Notes: generated from the sequence alone by a model not told the origin. Positions 42,455 to 51,264 are shown, counted from the stretch's first letter. The stretch: DNA of 64,000 nt from JAIBJN01 sp963847985 (GCA_963847985.1 CAWKBS010000011.1:152788-216787); one strand, 5' to 3'. A program made the numbers and translations.

Positions 42455-43736
42455 CGGAGGACGAGCGAGTCCAGCATGGCGAAGAAGTCGGGGAAGCTTA
42501 CAGCGACGCTCTCGGCGTCCCTGAGGTCCACGCCCTCCTTCGACACGAGGCCCGCGATCGCCCCGAGCATGGCGATCCGGTGGTCGCCGCGGGCGTCGAC
42601 GACGCTTCCTCCGCGCGGGCGCGCGGGCACTCCGCGCACCTTGAAGCCGTCGGGGCGGGCCTCGATGTGGATGCCGAGCGGGCGCAGGGCGTCCTTGACG
42701 GCCTCGATGCGATCGGACTCCTTGACCCGCAGCTCCGCGGCGCCGGTGACGACGCTGTCGCCGCGGGCCATCCCCGCCGCCAGGGCGAAGAGCGGCAGCT
42801 CGTCCACGAGCGCGGGCACCTCCTCGGGGCCGATCCGGGTGGCGGTCAGCTCGGAGGCCTCGACCTCGAGGTCGCCGACGGGCTCGCCCCCGGCCGCACG
42901 GCGGTTGAAGACCGCGATCCGCGCGCCCATGCGCTCCAGGACGTCGAGGAAGCCCGTGCGGGTCGGGTTGAGGCCGACCCCGTGCAGCCGCAGCTGCGAG
43001 CCCGGCAGGAGGGTGGCCGCGAGGACGAACGGGGCCGCGGAGGAGGCGTCGCCCGGGACGGTGAGCCGCAGCGGTGCCAGGCGCTCGGCCGGCCAGACGG
43101 CGGCCTCTCTCGGCGTCCGGCGGACGCGGGCGCCCATCGCCTCGAGCATCCGCTCGGTGTGGTCGCGGCTCGGGTGGGGCTCGACGGCGGCCGTCCTTCC
43201 GCTCTCGGCGTAGAGCCCGGCGAGCAGGACGCACGACTTCACCTGGGCGCTCGCGACCGGGAGCTCCCAGCTGATGGCCCGGAGCTCGCCGCCCTCGACG
43301 ACCAGCGGCGCGTGGCCGTCGGCCGTCTCCACCGTCGCGCCCATCTCCCGCAGCGGCTCGGCGATCCGCTCCATCGGCCGCGCGCTCAGCGACTCGTCCC
43401 CGACGAGCTCGAAGCGGCCCTCCTGGCCGGCGAGGATCCCCGGGAGCAGGCGCATGAGCGTGCCCGCGTTGCCGCAGTCGAGCGGCTCCTCGGGCGGCGC
43501 GGAGGCCGCGCAGGCCGACTCCCTCGAGGCGGACGCGGTCGCCGTCGACCTCCACCCCGGCCCCGAGCGCGCGGACGGCCGCGGCCGTGGAGAGGGTGTC
43601 GGCGGAGGCGCCGAAGCCCTCGATCTCGCTGGTCGCCGTCGGCGATCGCGCCGAGGAGCAGCGTCCGGTGGGAGATCGACTTGTCGCCGGGGACCGCGAG
43701 GTCTCCGCGCAGCAAGGCGGCCGGCTCGAGCCGCAT
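42451..43736 (-). pseudogene. aroA: EPSP synthase AroA, two frame breaks near the N terminus
   Basis: AroA makes EPSP in the shikimate pathway. MRLEPAALLRGDLAVPGDKSISHRTLLLGAIADGD starts at 43736, with the KSxSxR site. One base too many near 43631 moves the frame to SEIEGFGASADTLST...VEVDGDRVRLEGVGL. A second shift near 43500 moves it to EEPLDCGNAGTLMRLLPGILAG, after which about 335 residues are continuous (KSCVLLAGLYA, RDHTERML, VKESDRI, RGDHRIAM). The GNAGT and RDHTE motifs are intact. Two independent errors in 130 bases suggest poor sequence quality here. Confidence 0.87.
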
Positions 43737-44836
43737 CAGTCCTCGAAGGCCGGGGAGACGATGACCGAGTAGCCCTGCGCCTCGAGCAGGTCGGCGGCCC
43801 GGCGCGCGGACTCCTCGCCGGCGACGAGGACGTTGAGCGTCCCGCCGCGCTCGGGCGAGAGGTGGTCGAGCTCGAAGTCCTCGATGTTGATCTTGTCCGC
43901 GCCGAGCGCCTGCGTGATCCCCGAGAGGACGCCGGGCCGGTCGGGAACGTGGACGCGCACGCGCTGGATCGCGCCCGGGTCCTCGTAGGCCTCGGCCAGG
44001 AGCCGGCGCCGGTTGCCGCCGGCCTCGCCGATCCAGCGGGCGAGCCAGCCGGCGTCGCGCGCCTCGAGCGCCTTCTCGAGCTCCTCGACGCGGCGCCGGT
44101 GCTCGACCAGCGAGGCCCGGAGCTCCTCGGCGTTGTCGAGGAAGATGTCGATCCAGATGCGCGGGTTCGCGCCGGCCACGCGGGTCATGTCGCGCATGGA
44201 GCCGCCCGCGGCGGCGAGCGGCTCGTGGCCGTCGATGCGCACCGAGCCGGCGTGGTTGAGGACGACGTTGGCGAGCGCGTGCGGCAGGTGGCTCGTGAGC
44301 GCGAGCAGCCGGTCGTGGGCGACCGGGTCGATCGCCACGGGGACGGCGCCGAGCGAGGCGACGAACCCGTGCAGGAGCCGGTAGCGCTCCGGCTCGGTCT
44401 CGGCCACGGGCGTGAGGAACCAGGTGGCGCCCTGGAAGAGCTGCTCGCTCCCGCTCGCCGGCCCGCGCGCCTCCGAGCCGCAGACGGGATGGCCGCCGAT
44501 GAAGCGAACGCGGTCGGGCACGGCGGCGCAGAGCGCGGACTTGGTCGAGCCGACGTCCGTGACGGTGGCCCCGGCGCCCGCGGCGCCGAGCACGTCGCCG
44601 ATCCTCTCCTCGAGCGTGGCGACCGGCGTCGCCACGACCACGAGCTCGGCCTCCTCCACCGCCGCGACCAGGCTCCCGACCGGCTCGTCGACGGCCCCGC
44701 GCTCGGCCGCGGCGGCGAGGAACTCGGGGTCGGCGTCGTAGCCGGCCACGTGCCCGACCCCGGCGCGCTTCGCCGCGAGGCCGACCGAGGCGCCGATCAG
44801 CCCGGTGCCGACGATGGCGAGCCGCTCCAGAGGCAT
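43736..44836 (-). CDS. tyrA: Prephenate dehydrogenase with ACT domain
   Basis: TyrA oxidises prephenate to 4-hydroxyphenylpyruvate for tyrosine. The 366-residue protein has IVGTGLIGASVGLAAK, VVVATPV, TDVGSTK, IGGHPVCGSE with the catalytic His, and LTSHLPHALANVV. A C-terminal ACT domain (about 290-366, RVRVHVPDRPGVLSGITQAL) probably gives tyrosine feedback control. Its stop overlaps the aroA start (TGATG). Upstream is class II DAHP synthase. Confidence 0.94.
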   Translation of the reverse strand: MPLERLAIVGTGLIGASVGLAAKRAGVGHVAGYDADPEFLAAAAERGAVDEPVGSLVAAVEEAELVVVATPVATLEERIGDVLGAAGAGATVTDVGSTKSALCAAVPDRVRFIGGHPVCGSEARGPASGSEQLFQGATWFLTPVAETEPERYRLLHGFVASLGAVPVAIDPVAHDRLLALTSHLPHALANVVLNHAGSVRIDGHEPLAAAGGSMRDMTRVAGANPRIWIDIFLDNAEELRASLVEHRRRVEELEKALEARDAGWLARWIGEAGGNRRRLLAEAYEDPGAIQRVRVHVPDRPGVLSGITQALGADKINIEDFELDHLSPERGGTLNVLVAGEESARRAADLLEAQGYSVIVSPAFED

Positions 44837-44837
44837 C

Positions 44838-44860
44838 AGTGGCTCTCCGGGTGAGCCACT
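44838..44860. repeat. Minimal stem element D (aroG-tyrA gap)
   Basis: AGTGGCTC (44838-44845) and GAGCCACT (44853-44860) form an 8-bp stem around TCCGGGT. It fills the whole gap between the aroG stop (its TAG overlaps the arm end) and the tyrA ATG. The sequence CTCTCCGGGTGA matches the end motif of elements A, B and C. Confidence 0.55.
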
Positions 44861-46208
44861 AGCGCTGGAGCTCGGCGAGCCGGAAGGCGAGGTCGAGCGA
44901 CTGGCGCGCGTTCAGCCTCGGGTCGCAGAGCGTCATGTAGCGCACGTTGAGCTGCTCCTCGAGCACCTCCTCGGAGCCGCCGAGGCACTCGGTGACGTCC
45001 TCGCCGGTGAACTCGAGATGGATGCCTCCCGGCCAGACCTGCTCCTTGCGGCAGGCGGCGAAGAAGCCCTCGATCTCGGCCATGATCGCGTCGAAGCGGC
45101 GCGTCTTGAACCCGGACTCCGTCTTGAAGACGTTCGCGTGCATCGGATCGGAGGCCCAGAGGACCGGCTGGCCGGAATCGCGCACGGCGCGCAGGATCGG
45201 CGGCAGCAGGTCGAAGACCTTCTCCGCGCCCATGCGCGCGATCAGCGTCAGGCGGCCGGGCGTTCGCTGGGGGTTCAGGCGCTCGCAGAGCTCGACGATC
45301 TCGTCCGGCGTCGCCGTCGGCCCGACCTTCAGCCCGAGCGGGTTGAGGACGCCGGCGAAGAACTCCACGTGCGCGCCGTCGAGCTGGCGCGTCCGCTCCC
45401 CGATCCAGAGCATGTGGGCCGAGCAGTCGTACCAGTCGCCCGTGGTCGAGTCGCGCCGGGTCAGGGCCTCCTCGTAGTCGAGCACGAGGCCCTCGTGGCT
45501 CGTCCAGACGTCGACCTGGTGGAGCTGGGACTCGGCCGAGAGGTCGATCCCGCAGGCGGCCATGAAGCGGAGGGCCCGCTCGATCTCCGAGGCGAACTGC
45601 TCGTAGCGGCGGCCCTCCGGCGAGGAGGCGACGAACTCCTGGTTCCACTCGTGGACGCGCATGAGGTCGGCGAAGCCGCCCTTCGTGAACGCCCGCAGGA
45701 GGTTCAGCGTCGCCGTCGCATGGTGGTAGGCCTGCACCATGCGGTCGGGATCCGGGATGCGCGCCTCGGCCGTCGGCGCGTCGTCGTGCACCATGTGGCC
45801 GCGGAAGGACGGAAGCTCGACCCCGTCGACGGTCTCCGTCGGCGACGTGCGCGCCTTCGCGAGCTGGCCCGCGAAGCGCCCGACCTTGACGACCGGCAGC
45901 GTGGCCCCGTACGTCAGCACGGCGGCCATCTGCAGCATGATCTTCAGCTTCTCGCGGATGTGGACGGCGGAGAGGTCGTGGAACGACTCGGCGCACTCGC
46001 CGGCCTGGAGCAGGAAGGCCCGGCCGGCCGCCGCCTCGGCCAGGGAGGCCTGCAGCTGCCGGGCCTCACCGGCGAAGACGAGCGGCGGCACGACGGCCAG
46101 CCGGGCCCGCGCGGCTTCCGCGCGTTCCTCGCTCGGCCACTCCGGCTGGTGGAGCGCCGGCTTCGCCCGCCACGAGGAGGGCGTCCAGATTGGCTTCGTC
46201 ACTGCCAT
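44859..46208 (-). CDS. aroG: 3-deoxy-7-phosphoheptulonate synthase, class II
   Basis: The 449-residue plant/mycobacterial type DAHP synthase. Diagnostic blocks are LLQAGECAESF, KIMLQMAAVLTYGA, RIAGQ-like VGRFAGQLAKARTSPTET, SFRGHMVHDD, TSHEGLVLDYEEALTR, GPTATPDE and WASDPMHANVFKT with metal ligands. It starts the shikimate pathway that aroA and tyrA continue. Divergent from trpS across 36 bases. Confidence 0.96.
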   Translation of the reverse strand: MAVTKPIWTPSSWRAKPALHQPEWPSEERAEAARARLAVVPPLVFAGEARQLQASLAEAAAGRAFLLQAGECAESFHDLSAVHIREKLKIMLQMAAVLTYGATLPVVKVGRFAGQLAKARTSPTETVDGVELPSFRGHMVHDDAPTAEARIPDPDRMVQAYHHATATLNLLRAFTKGGFADLMRVHEWNQEFVASSPEGRRYEQFASEIERALRFMAACGIDLSAESQLHQVDVWTSHEGLVLDYEEALTRRDSTTGDWYDCSAHMLWIGERTRQLDGAHVEFFAGVLNPLGLKVGPTATPDEIVELCERLNPQRTPGRLTLIARMGAEKVFDLLPPILRAVRDSGQPVLWASDPMHANVFKTESGFKTRRFDAIMAEIEGFFAACRKEQVWPGGIHLEFTGEDVTECLGGSEEVLEEQLNVRYMTLCDPRLNARQSLDLAFRLAELQR

Positions 46209-46244
46209 CGGGTTTCAGTCTAGTTAGGGATAATCGCGCCCGAC
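46209..46244. promoter_or_regulatory. Divergent promoter aroG / trpS
   Basis: GATAAT (46229-46234) lies 10 bases before the trpS GTG, fitting a -10 of a leaderless transcript. On the minus strand TAGACT lies 8 bases before the aroG ATG. No T-box, trp leader peptide or other attenuator fits in 36 bases. Confidence 0.45.
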
Positions 46245-47225
46245 GTGCGCGTCCTCTCCGGAATCCAGCCCACGGGCGAGAAGCACCTCGGCAACTACGT
46301 CGGGGCCATCCGCCGGTGGGTGGAGGAGCAGCACGAGATGGACGCGTTCCACCCGATCGTCGACCTGCACGCGATCACGGTCCCGCAGGAGCCGGAGGAG
46401 CTCAGGGAGTCGACGCTCGACCTCGCCGCGCTCCTGATCGCCTGCGGGCTCGACCCCGACGCCTGCACGCTCTTCGTCCAGAGCCACGTCCCCGAGCACC
46501 CGCGCCTCTCCTGGGTGCTGGAGTGCATGACCCCCTACGGCGAGCTCCGGCGGATGCCGCAGTTCCGGGAGAAGTCGGCCTCGCAGGCGAGCTTCTCCGT
46601 CGGCCTGATGACGTACCCCGTGCTCCAGGCGGCCGACATCCTCCTCTACGACGCCGACGTCGTCCCCGTGGGCGAGGACCAGCGGCAGCACCTCGAGCTC
46701 GCGCGCGACATCGCGCAGCGGTTCAACCAGCGCTTCGGCGAGACGTTCGTCGTCCCCGAGGGGACGTACGGCGAGGTCGGCGCCAAGATCATGGACCTGC
46801 AGGACCCGGAGAGCCGCATGTCGACCTCGCTCTCCGCCGAGCTCGGCATCGTCAAGGTGCTCGACCCGCCGGACGTGATCAGGCGGAAGGTGCGCTCGGC
46901 CGTGACGGACTCGGGGCGCGACGTCGTGCGCTCGGAGGAGAAGCCCGGCGTCACCAACCTGATCGAGATCATGGCCGTCGCCACCGGTGAGGATCCCGGC
47001 ACGATCGAGGCCCGCTACGACGGCGCCGGCTACGGGAAGTTCAAGGAGGAGGTCGCCGAGGCCGTCGTCGAGCTCCTCGACCCGATCCGGCTCCGCTACG
47101 GGGAGCTGCGCTCCAACCCCGCGGAGCTGGCCGCCGTCCTCGCCCGCGGCGCGGAGAAAGCGCACGCCATCGCCGCCGCCACGCTCCGGCGCGTGCACGA
47201 GAACGTCGGCTTCGTCCCGCCCTGA
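46245..47225 (+). CDS. trpS: Tryptophanyl-tRNA synthetase
   Basis: A 326-residue class I synthetase. SGIQPTGEKHLGNYVGAI carries the HIGH-type motif, followed by IVDLHAIT, LMTYPVLQAADILLYDADVVPVGEDQRQHLELARDIA and the KMSKS-type loop. That loop reads SRMSTSLSAELG here, one of the KMSTT-like variants found in a group of bacterial TrpRS. GTG start. The shared promoter region with aroG links tryptophan charging to aromatic synthesis. Confidence 0.96.
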   Translation: MRVLSGIQPTGEKHLGNYVGAIRRWVEEQHEMDAFHPIVDLHAITVPQEPEELRESTLDLAALLIACGLDPDACTLFVQSHVPEHPRLSWVLECMTPYGELRRMPQFREKSASQASFSVGLMTYPVLQAADILLYDADVVPVGEDQRQHLELARDIAQRFNQRFGETFVVPEGTYGEVGAKIMDLQDPESRMSTSLSAELGIVKVLDPPDVIRRKVRSAVTDSGRDVVRSEEKPGVTNLIEIMAVATGEDPGTIEARYDGAGYGKFKEEVAEAVVELLDPIRLRYGELRSNPAELAAVLARGAEKAHAIAAATLRRVHENVGFVPP

Positions 47226-47232
47226 GGCGGCG

Positions 47233-47841
47233 ATGTACCTCGCGCCGGACGGCTCCTACTCGGCGACGTACCCGAGCGTCCGGCGACGCCTCGCCGCGGG
47301 CGCCATCGACTGGGTTCTCTGCTGCGTCATCTTCCTCGTCGCTTCCATCGTCGGCGGGATCGTCCAGAGCGCCGGCTCGGTCAGCCTCGACGAGGGCCAG
47401 ACCGCGCTCGGGGTGGCTCTCGTCGCCGTCTCCCAGGTGATCGTCGCCGGGCCGGTCGCCGCGTACTTCGCCTCGTACTGGAGGCAGGGCTCCACCCTGG
47501 GGATGCGCGCGGCGGACATCGAGCTCGTGCAGACGGGCACCGGCGTGCCGCCCGGCTGGTCGCGGACGATCCCGCGCGCGATCGTGGCGTGCCTCCTCGC
47601 GCTCGCGGTGCTCAACGTCTCCCTGGCCTTCGGCGGGAGCGTGGACGAGCTCAGCGCCTTCGAGCGCGTCCTCGCGGTCGCGTCGCTCGGTGTCGCCGCG
47701 GCCGGCCTGGCCGCGAAGACCTGGCTCCTCGTCGACAACCGCCGCCGCTCGGCGCTCGACCGCCTCTTCGGCCTCGTCTACGTCGAGGAGCTCGTCTACG
47801 CCGACGCTCGACCCTCCCCCTGGCTGCCCGGGGGGCCGTAG
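47233..47841 (+). CDS. RDD-family membrane protein
   Basis: A 202-residue RDD protein. The first helix begins RRRLAAGAIDWVLCCVIFLV, with Arg/Asp in the family position. A second helix is VALVAVSQVIVAGPVAAYF, then GSTLGMRAADIELV and helices near 125-140 and 150-165, and the end DRLFGLVYVEE. Function unknown; RDD proteins include ion antiporter-like members. It starts 7 bases after trpS and is probably co-transcribed. Confidence 0.88.
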   Translation: MYLAPDGSYSATYPSVRRRLAAGAIDWVLCCVIFLVASIVGGIVQSAGSVSLDEGQTALGVALVAVSQVIVAGPVAAYFASYWRQGSTLGMRAADIELVQTGTGVPPGWSRTIPRAIVACLLALAVLNVSLAFGGSVDELSAFERVLAVASLGVAAAGLAAKTWLLVDNRRRSALDRLFGLVYVEELVYADARPSPWLPGGP

Positions 47842-47846
47842 CCCGG

Positions 47847-47869
47847 CCAAGTAACAGTCTGTTACTTGG
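47847..47869. terminator. Perfect hairpin between convergent RDD gene and rluB
   Basis: CCAAGTAACA and TGTTACTTGG form a 10-bp perfect stem with loop GTC. The rluB stop codon (TAA, 47864-47862) lies in one arm, and the RDD gene ends 5 bases before the other. AT-rich for this genome, so it is likely a bidirectional terminator. Confidence 0.7.
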
Positions 47870-48557
47870 ACTCGGTCGCCGCTCGCAGGGCGGCGACCTC
47901 TGCCGTCGTGAGCTCGCGCGACTTCCCCGGCTCGACTCCGGCGAGCGTGAGGCCCGCGTACCCGCGGCGGTGCAGGCGCCGGACGGGATGGCCGACCGCC
48001 TCGCACATCCGCTTCACCTGGTGCTTGCGGCCTTCGTGGAGCGTCAGCTCGAGCCGCGACGGGCCGAGCCGGCGCACCCGGGCCGGAGCGGTGCGCCCAT
48101 CCTCCAGCTCGACGCCTTCGGCCAGCCGGCGGAGTGCCGCGTCGTCCGGCTCGCCCTCGACGTCGGCCTCGTAGACCTTGTCCACCTCGTAGCGCGGATG
48201 CATGAGCCGGTGCGAGAGCGGGCCGTCGTTCGTGAGGAGCAGCGCGCCGGTCGTGTCTGCGTCGAGCCGCCCCACCGGGACGACCCGCTGGGGGAGATCG
48301 ACGAGCTCGACGACGGTCGGCCGCCCGTGCGGGTCGCTGGCCGTCGTCACCACGCCCGCGGGCTTGTGCAGGAGCACGTACGCGAGCGGCTCGGGCGCGA
48401 GCGGACGCCCGTCCAGCTCGACCCGGTCGGTCGCCTCCACGAACGTGGCGAGCCCCGCCACCTCGCCGTTCACGCGGACGCGGCCGGCTCGGATCAGCTC
48501 CTCGGCCCCACGCCGGGAGGCGACGCCGGCCCGCGCGAGGTAGGCGTTGAGGCGCAT
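47862..48557 (-). CDS. rluB: RsuA/RluB-family rRNA pseudouridine synthase
   Basis: A 231-residue pseudouridine synthase. The S4 domain is RLNAYLARAGVASRRGAEELIRAGRVRVNG. The catalytic domain has VLLHKPAGVVTT, VGRLDADTTGALLLTNDG with catalytic Asp, and KVYEADV, LTLHEGRKHQVKRMCEAVGHPVRRL. I chose the ATG at 48557. The frame extends 17 codons further into element B without similarity. scpA-scpB-rluB is a common order, and scpB follows on the same strand after a plus-strand gene. Confidence 0.93.
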   Translation of the reverse strand: MRLNAYLARAGVASRRGAEELIRAGRVRVNGEVAGLATFVEATDRVELDGRPLAPEPLAYVLLHKPAGVVTTASDPHGRPTVVELVDLPQRVVPVGRLDADTTGALLLTNDGPLSHRLMHPRYEVDKVYEADVEGEPDDAALRRLAEGVELEDGRTAPARVRRLGPSRLELTLHEGRKHQVKRMCEAVGHPVRRLHRRGYAGLTLAGVEPGKSRELTTAEVAALRAATESK

Positions 48558-48559
48558 GT

Positions 48560-48725
48560 CAGTGTCCCTTCCGTCGGTGACGCCGAGCCACTGGGTCGCG
48601 AGCACCAAGCAGGAGCGCGCACTCGACCGCTGCCAGGGCTGGACGCCTTGGCAAGGGCGGGGGTGGGCTCCGGCGCCGCGTGATCGCGAGCCAGAGGCCG
48701 GCGCTCATAGCCGGAGGGGACACTG
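48560..48725. repeat. Stem-bounded intergenic element B (rluB / GYD gene gap)
   Basis: A 166-base element with inverted ends CAGTGTCCCTTCCG (48560-48573) and CGGAGGGGACACTG (48712-48725). It shares TCGCGAGCACCAAGC (48596-48610) and GGCGCCGCGTGATCGCG (48672-48688) with element A at 16526, in the same order and spacing. It has its own hairpin GCCGGCGCTCATAGCCGG near the right end. No coding signal is seen. It ends 3 bases from the rluB start. Confidence 0.75.
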
Positions 48726-48742
48726 TCGGTCATTATTCCGGC

Positions 48743-49033
48743 GTGCCCGTCTACATCACCCTGATGAAGTTCACCTCGCAGGGGCTGGGCGGCATCCCCG
48801 CCTGGCGGGACCGCGTCGAGGAGGCCGAGCAGGCAATCGAGGCCCGTGGGGGAAAGCTGCTCGACGCCTACGTGACGCTCGGCCGCTACGACGTCGTCGA
48901 GCTCTTCGAGGCCCCCGACGACGAGATCGCCTACCAGATCCTCATCGAGCTGGCCAAGCACGGCCAGGTGACGACGGAGACCCTGCGCGCGTTCTCGCGC
49001 GAGGAGGCCGATCGGATCGTCAAGGGCTCCTAG
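48743..49033 (+). CDS. GYD domain protein
   Basis: A 96-residue dimeric alpha-beta barrel type protein: VYITLMKFTSQGLGGI at the start, AIEARGGKLLDAYVTLGRYDVVELFEAPDDE (the GYD/GRYD motif) and then LAKHGQVTTETLRAFSREEADRI. Family function is unknown. GTG start at 48743. It stands alone on the plus strand between element B and scpB. Confidence 0.9.
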   Translation: MPVYITLMKFTSQGLGGIPAWRDRVEEAEQAIEARGGKLLDAYVTLGRYDVVELFEAPDDEIAYQILIELAKHGQVTTETLRAFSREEADRIVKGS

Positions 49034-49620
49034 GCGGGGCGCCGAGCGACGTCTTCGAGGCGGGAGCGGAGCTCCTCGACCTCGCCGCCGAGCTCGTCCA
49101 GCTCCGGGAGCTCCGAGCGGTCGGTGAGCCCGAAGACCCGCTCGAACAGCGGCGTCGTCTCGTAGCGGACGGCGCCGCCCTCGCGGTCGCGCCCGGCCTC
49201 GGTGATGAGCCCGCGCTCGACGAGCCCCGCGACCGCCGAGTCGGCCGCGACGCCGCGGATGCGGGCGATCTCCGGCCTGGACACCGGCCCGAGGTAGGCG
49301 ACCACGGCGAGCGTCTCGAGCGAGGCCTGCGTGAGGCCGCGCTGCACCGGCCGCTCGACGAGCCGGGCGCACGCTTCGGCGGCCTCGCGCGCCGCGCGGA
49401 AGGCGTAGCCGCCCGCGACGTGCTCCAGCACGACGCCGCTCCGGCCCTCGCGGAAGCGGCCGGCGACGAGGCCGAGCGCGGTCTCGACCCGCTCCTCCTC
49501 CTCGCCGGTCACGGCCGCGAGCTCCTGGATGGTGAGCGGCTTCGACGCGATCACGAGCAGCGCCTCGAGCGTCCGCGCGAGCCGGTCGACCGGGTTCTCT
49601 ACGAGGCGGAGGCGTTCCAT
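49030..49620 (-). CDS. scpB: Segregation and condensation protein B
   Basis: ScpB binds the ScpA kleisin in the SMC complex. The 196-residue protein has two winged helices: RTLEALLVIASKPLTIQELAAVTG, and RGLTQASLETLAVVAYLGPVSRPEIARIRGVAADSAVAGLVERGLITEAGR. It overlaps the scpA 3' end by 22 bases and, at its 3' end, the convergent GYD gene by 4 bases. Confidence 0.95.
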   Translation of the reverse strand: MERLRLVENPVDRLARTLEALLVIASKPLTIQELAAVTGEEEERVETALGLVAGRFREGRSGVVLEHVAGGYAFRAAREAAEACARLVERPVQRGLTQASLETLAVVAYLGPVSRPEIARIRGVAADSAVAGLVERGLITEAGRDREGGAVRYETTPLFERVFGLTDRSELPELDELGGEVEELRSRLEDVARRPA

Positions 49621-50327
49621 ACCGTGATCGGCTCGAAGGGGCCCGCCTGCCCGATCCGCGCCTCGTCTCGCTTGCGCAGCTCGAGGAGGGCGAGGAAGGC
49701 GACGATCTGCTCGACCCGCGTGAGGCGGTCGACCTCGTTGTCGAACGCGAAGCGGCCGCGCGAGGCGAGAAGCGAGCGGAAGCGGTCGAGGAAGCGCGAG
49801 AGCGGCGGGTACGTGAGGACGAGGTGGCGCAGCGACGGCTCGGGCCGCGCGGCTGCCAGAGCGCGCACGGCGGCGGCCAGCGGCGCGGGGTCCTGCTGCG
49901 CGAGGACGCGATCGGGGACCGGAGCGAGCGGCGCAGCCCCGACGCGGAAATAGCGGTCCGACTCCGCGGCCAGGCGCTCGTCGAGCCAGCCGGCGGCCGC
50001 CCGGAAGCGCCGGTAGGCGGCCAGGCGCTCCGCCAGCTCCTCGGCGGCCTCCTCGGGGTCGAGCCCCTCCAGGTCGAGGTCCTCGCCGGGGAAGAGCCCG
50101 CGCGCCTTCAGCTCCAGGAGGGCGGCCACGAGCACCAGGAACTCCCCGCAGGCCTCGAGGTCCAGCTCTCCGCGCTCGACGCGGGAGTCCACGAACGCGA
50201 GCACGATCTCGGCCACGTCGACGTCCCGCAGCTCGAGCTCCTCCCGCAGGACGAGCGTGAGCAGCAGGTCGAAAGGGCCCTCGAACGCATCGAGGTCGAG
50301 GGGAAGCTCGCGCACGGCGACAGCCAT
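49599..50327 (-). CDS. scpA: Segregation and condensation protein A (kleisin)
   Basis: The 242-residue kleisin has the N-terminal SMC-neck motif LDAFEGPFDLLLTLVLREELELRDVDVAEI and FLVLVAALLELKARGLFP. The middle is acidic, and the C-terminal winged helix is EQIVAFLALLELRKRDEARI. Its partner SMC at 7.7 kb is unusually short, but both ends of ScpA look normal. ATG at 50327; lgt ends shortly upstream. Confidence 0.95.
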   Translation of the reverse strand: MAVAVRELPLDLDAFEGPFDLLLTLVLREELELRDVDVAEIVLAFVDSRVERGELDLEACGEFLVLVAALLELKARGLFPGEDLDLEGLDPEEAAEELAERLAAYRRFRAAAGWLDERLAAESDRYFRVGAAPLAPVPDRVLAQQDPAPLAAAVRALAAARPEPSLRHLVLTYPPLSRFLDRFRSLLASRGRFAFDNEVDRLTRVEQIVAFLALLELRKRDEARIGQAGPFEPITVWNASAS

Positions 50328-50345
50328 GCAGCGATGCTAGTGACG

Positions 50346-51264
50346 CTACCGGACGCGCCCCTTCGGCACCGCCATCGTCGGCCCCTCGGGCGGTGAGGAG
50401 GGCGGCGGCGGCGGCCTGCCGCCGGCCGGGATCACGGCGGCGCTGCGACCAGACGAGCGCGACGAGCGCGAGCACGAAGACGACGATGGAGACCCAGGCG
50501 TTCAGGCGGAGCCCCAGGAACTCGTGCGCCTCGTCGATGCGCAGGAGCTCCATGCCGAAGCGCCCGACGCAGTACCAGGCGACGTAGACGGCGAACAGGC
50601 CGGGCGGCTTCAGGCTGAGCCACTTGTCCACGAGCAGCAGCACGACGACCCCCAGGAGGCACCAGAGCGACTCGTAGAGGAAGGTCGCGTGGAAGGTCTC
50701 GAAGAGCTGATACGCCCCGGGCCGGTTCTCGAGCGAGATCTCGACGGCCCACGGCAGGTCGGTGGGCTTGCCGAAGAGCTCCTGGTTGAAGTAGTTGCCC
50801 CAGCGCCCGATCGCCTGCGCGAGCAGGAGGCCCGGAGCGACCGCGTCCATGAACGCGTAGACGCTCTCCCCGGCGCGGTGGACGACCCAGGCCCCGACGA
50901 GCACACCGGCGCCGATGCCGCCCCAGACGCCGAGGCCGCCCTCCCAGACCGCGAAGGGCTCCCACCACTCGTCGTTGACGGTGCTCCAGCTCGTGATCAC
51001 GTGGTAGATGCGCGCGCCAACGATGCCGGCGAGCACGCCCCACATGGCCACGCGGAAGACGAGGTCTCCCTGCGGATCGCTCCAGAACGCCCAGCGGCCC
51101 GTCCAGCGCCGGCCCGTCAGCAAGGTGGCAGCGACGATGCCGAGGAGAAGCATGAGCCCGTAGGCATGGACCTGGAACGGGCCGAGGTCGATCTCGCCGC
51201 TGGACGGGCTCGGAAACGAGCCCAGGACCGTCCCGAAGAGAGCTCCTAGTGTCCCCACCGCCAC
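50346..51264 (-). pseudogene. lgt: Prolipoprotein diacylglyceryl transferase, C-terminal tail frame uncertain
   Basis: Lgt adds diacylglycerol to prolipoproteins such as the DUF3352 protein encoded here. The seven-helix protein has VHAYGLMLLLGIVAA, the signature IGRWGNYFNQELFGKPTDLPWAV, VAWYCVGRFGMELLRID and further helices. In the present frame it never meets a stop and would run into scpB. One extra C near 50430 explains this: in the next frame it ends as a Pro-rich tail, PPPPPSSPPEGPTMAVPKG..., with TAG at 50346. The catalytic part is intact, so the enzyme is probably functional. Start GTG at 51264 or slightly later. Confidence 0.88.

Noticed and set aside
41144..43555. An 803-residue frame spanning aroA, cmk and plsC
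   Set aside because: Produced by frame errors in aroA and cmk; each gene is recognisable separately.
46791..46840. Loss of the KMSKS motif in TrpRS
   Set aside because: The RMSTS form belongs to a known KMSTT-like group of bacterial TrpRS and the rest is intact.
49030..51264. An apparent Lgt-ScpB fusion of 744 residues
   Set aside because: The stretch between them is scpA in another frame; lgt has a better ending in a different frame.
51241..51264. Another copy of the intergenic element at the lgt start (CTAGTGTCCCC)
   Set aside because: Only one short arm is present, without a pairing partner in the 50 bases around it.
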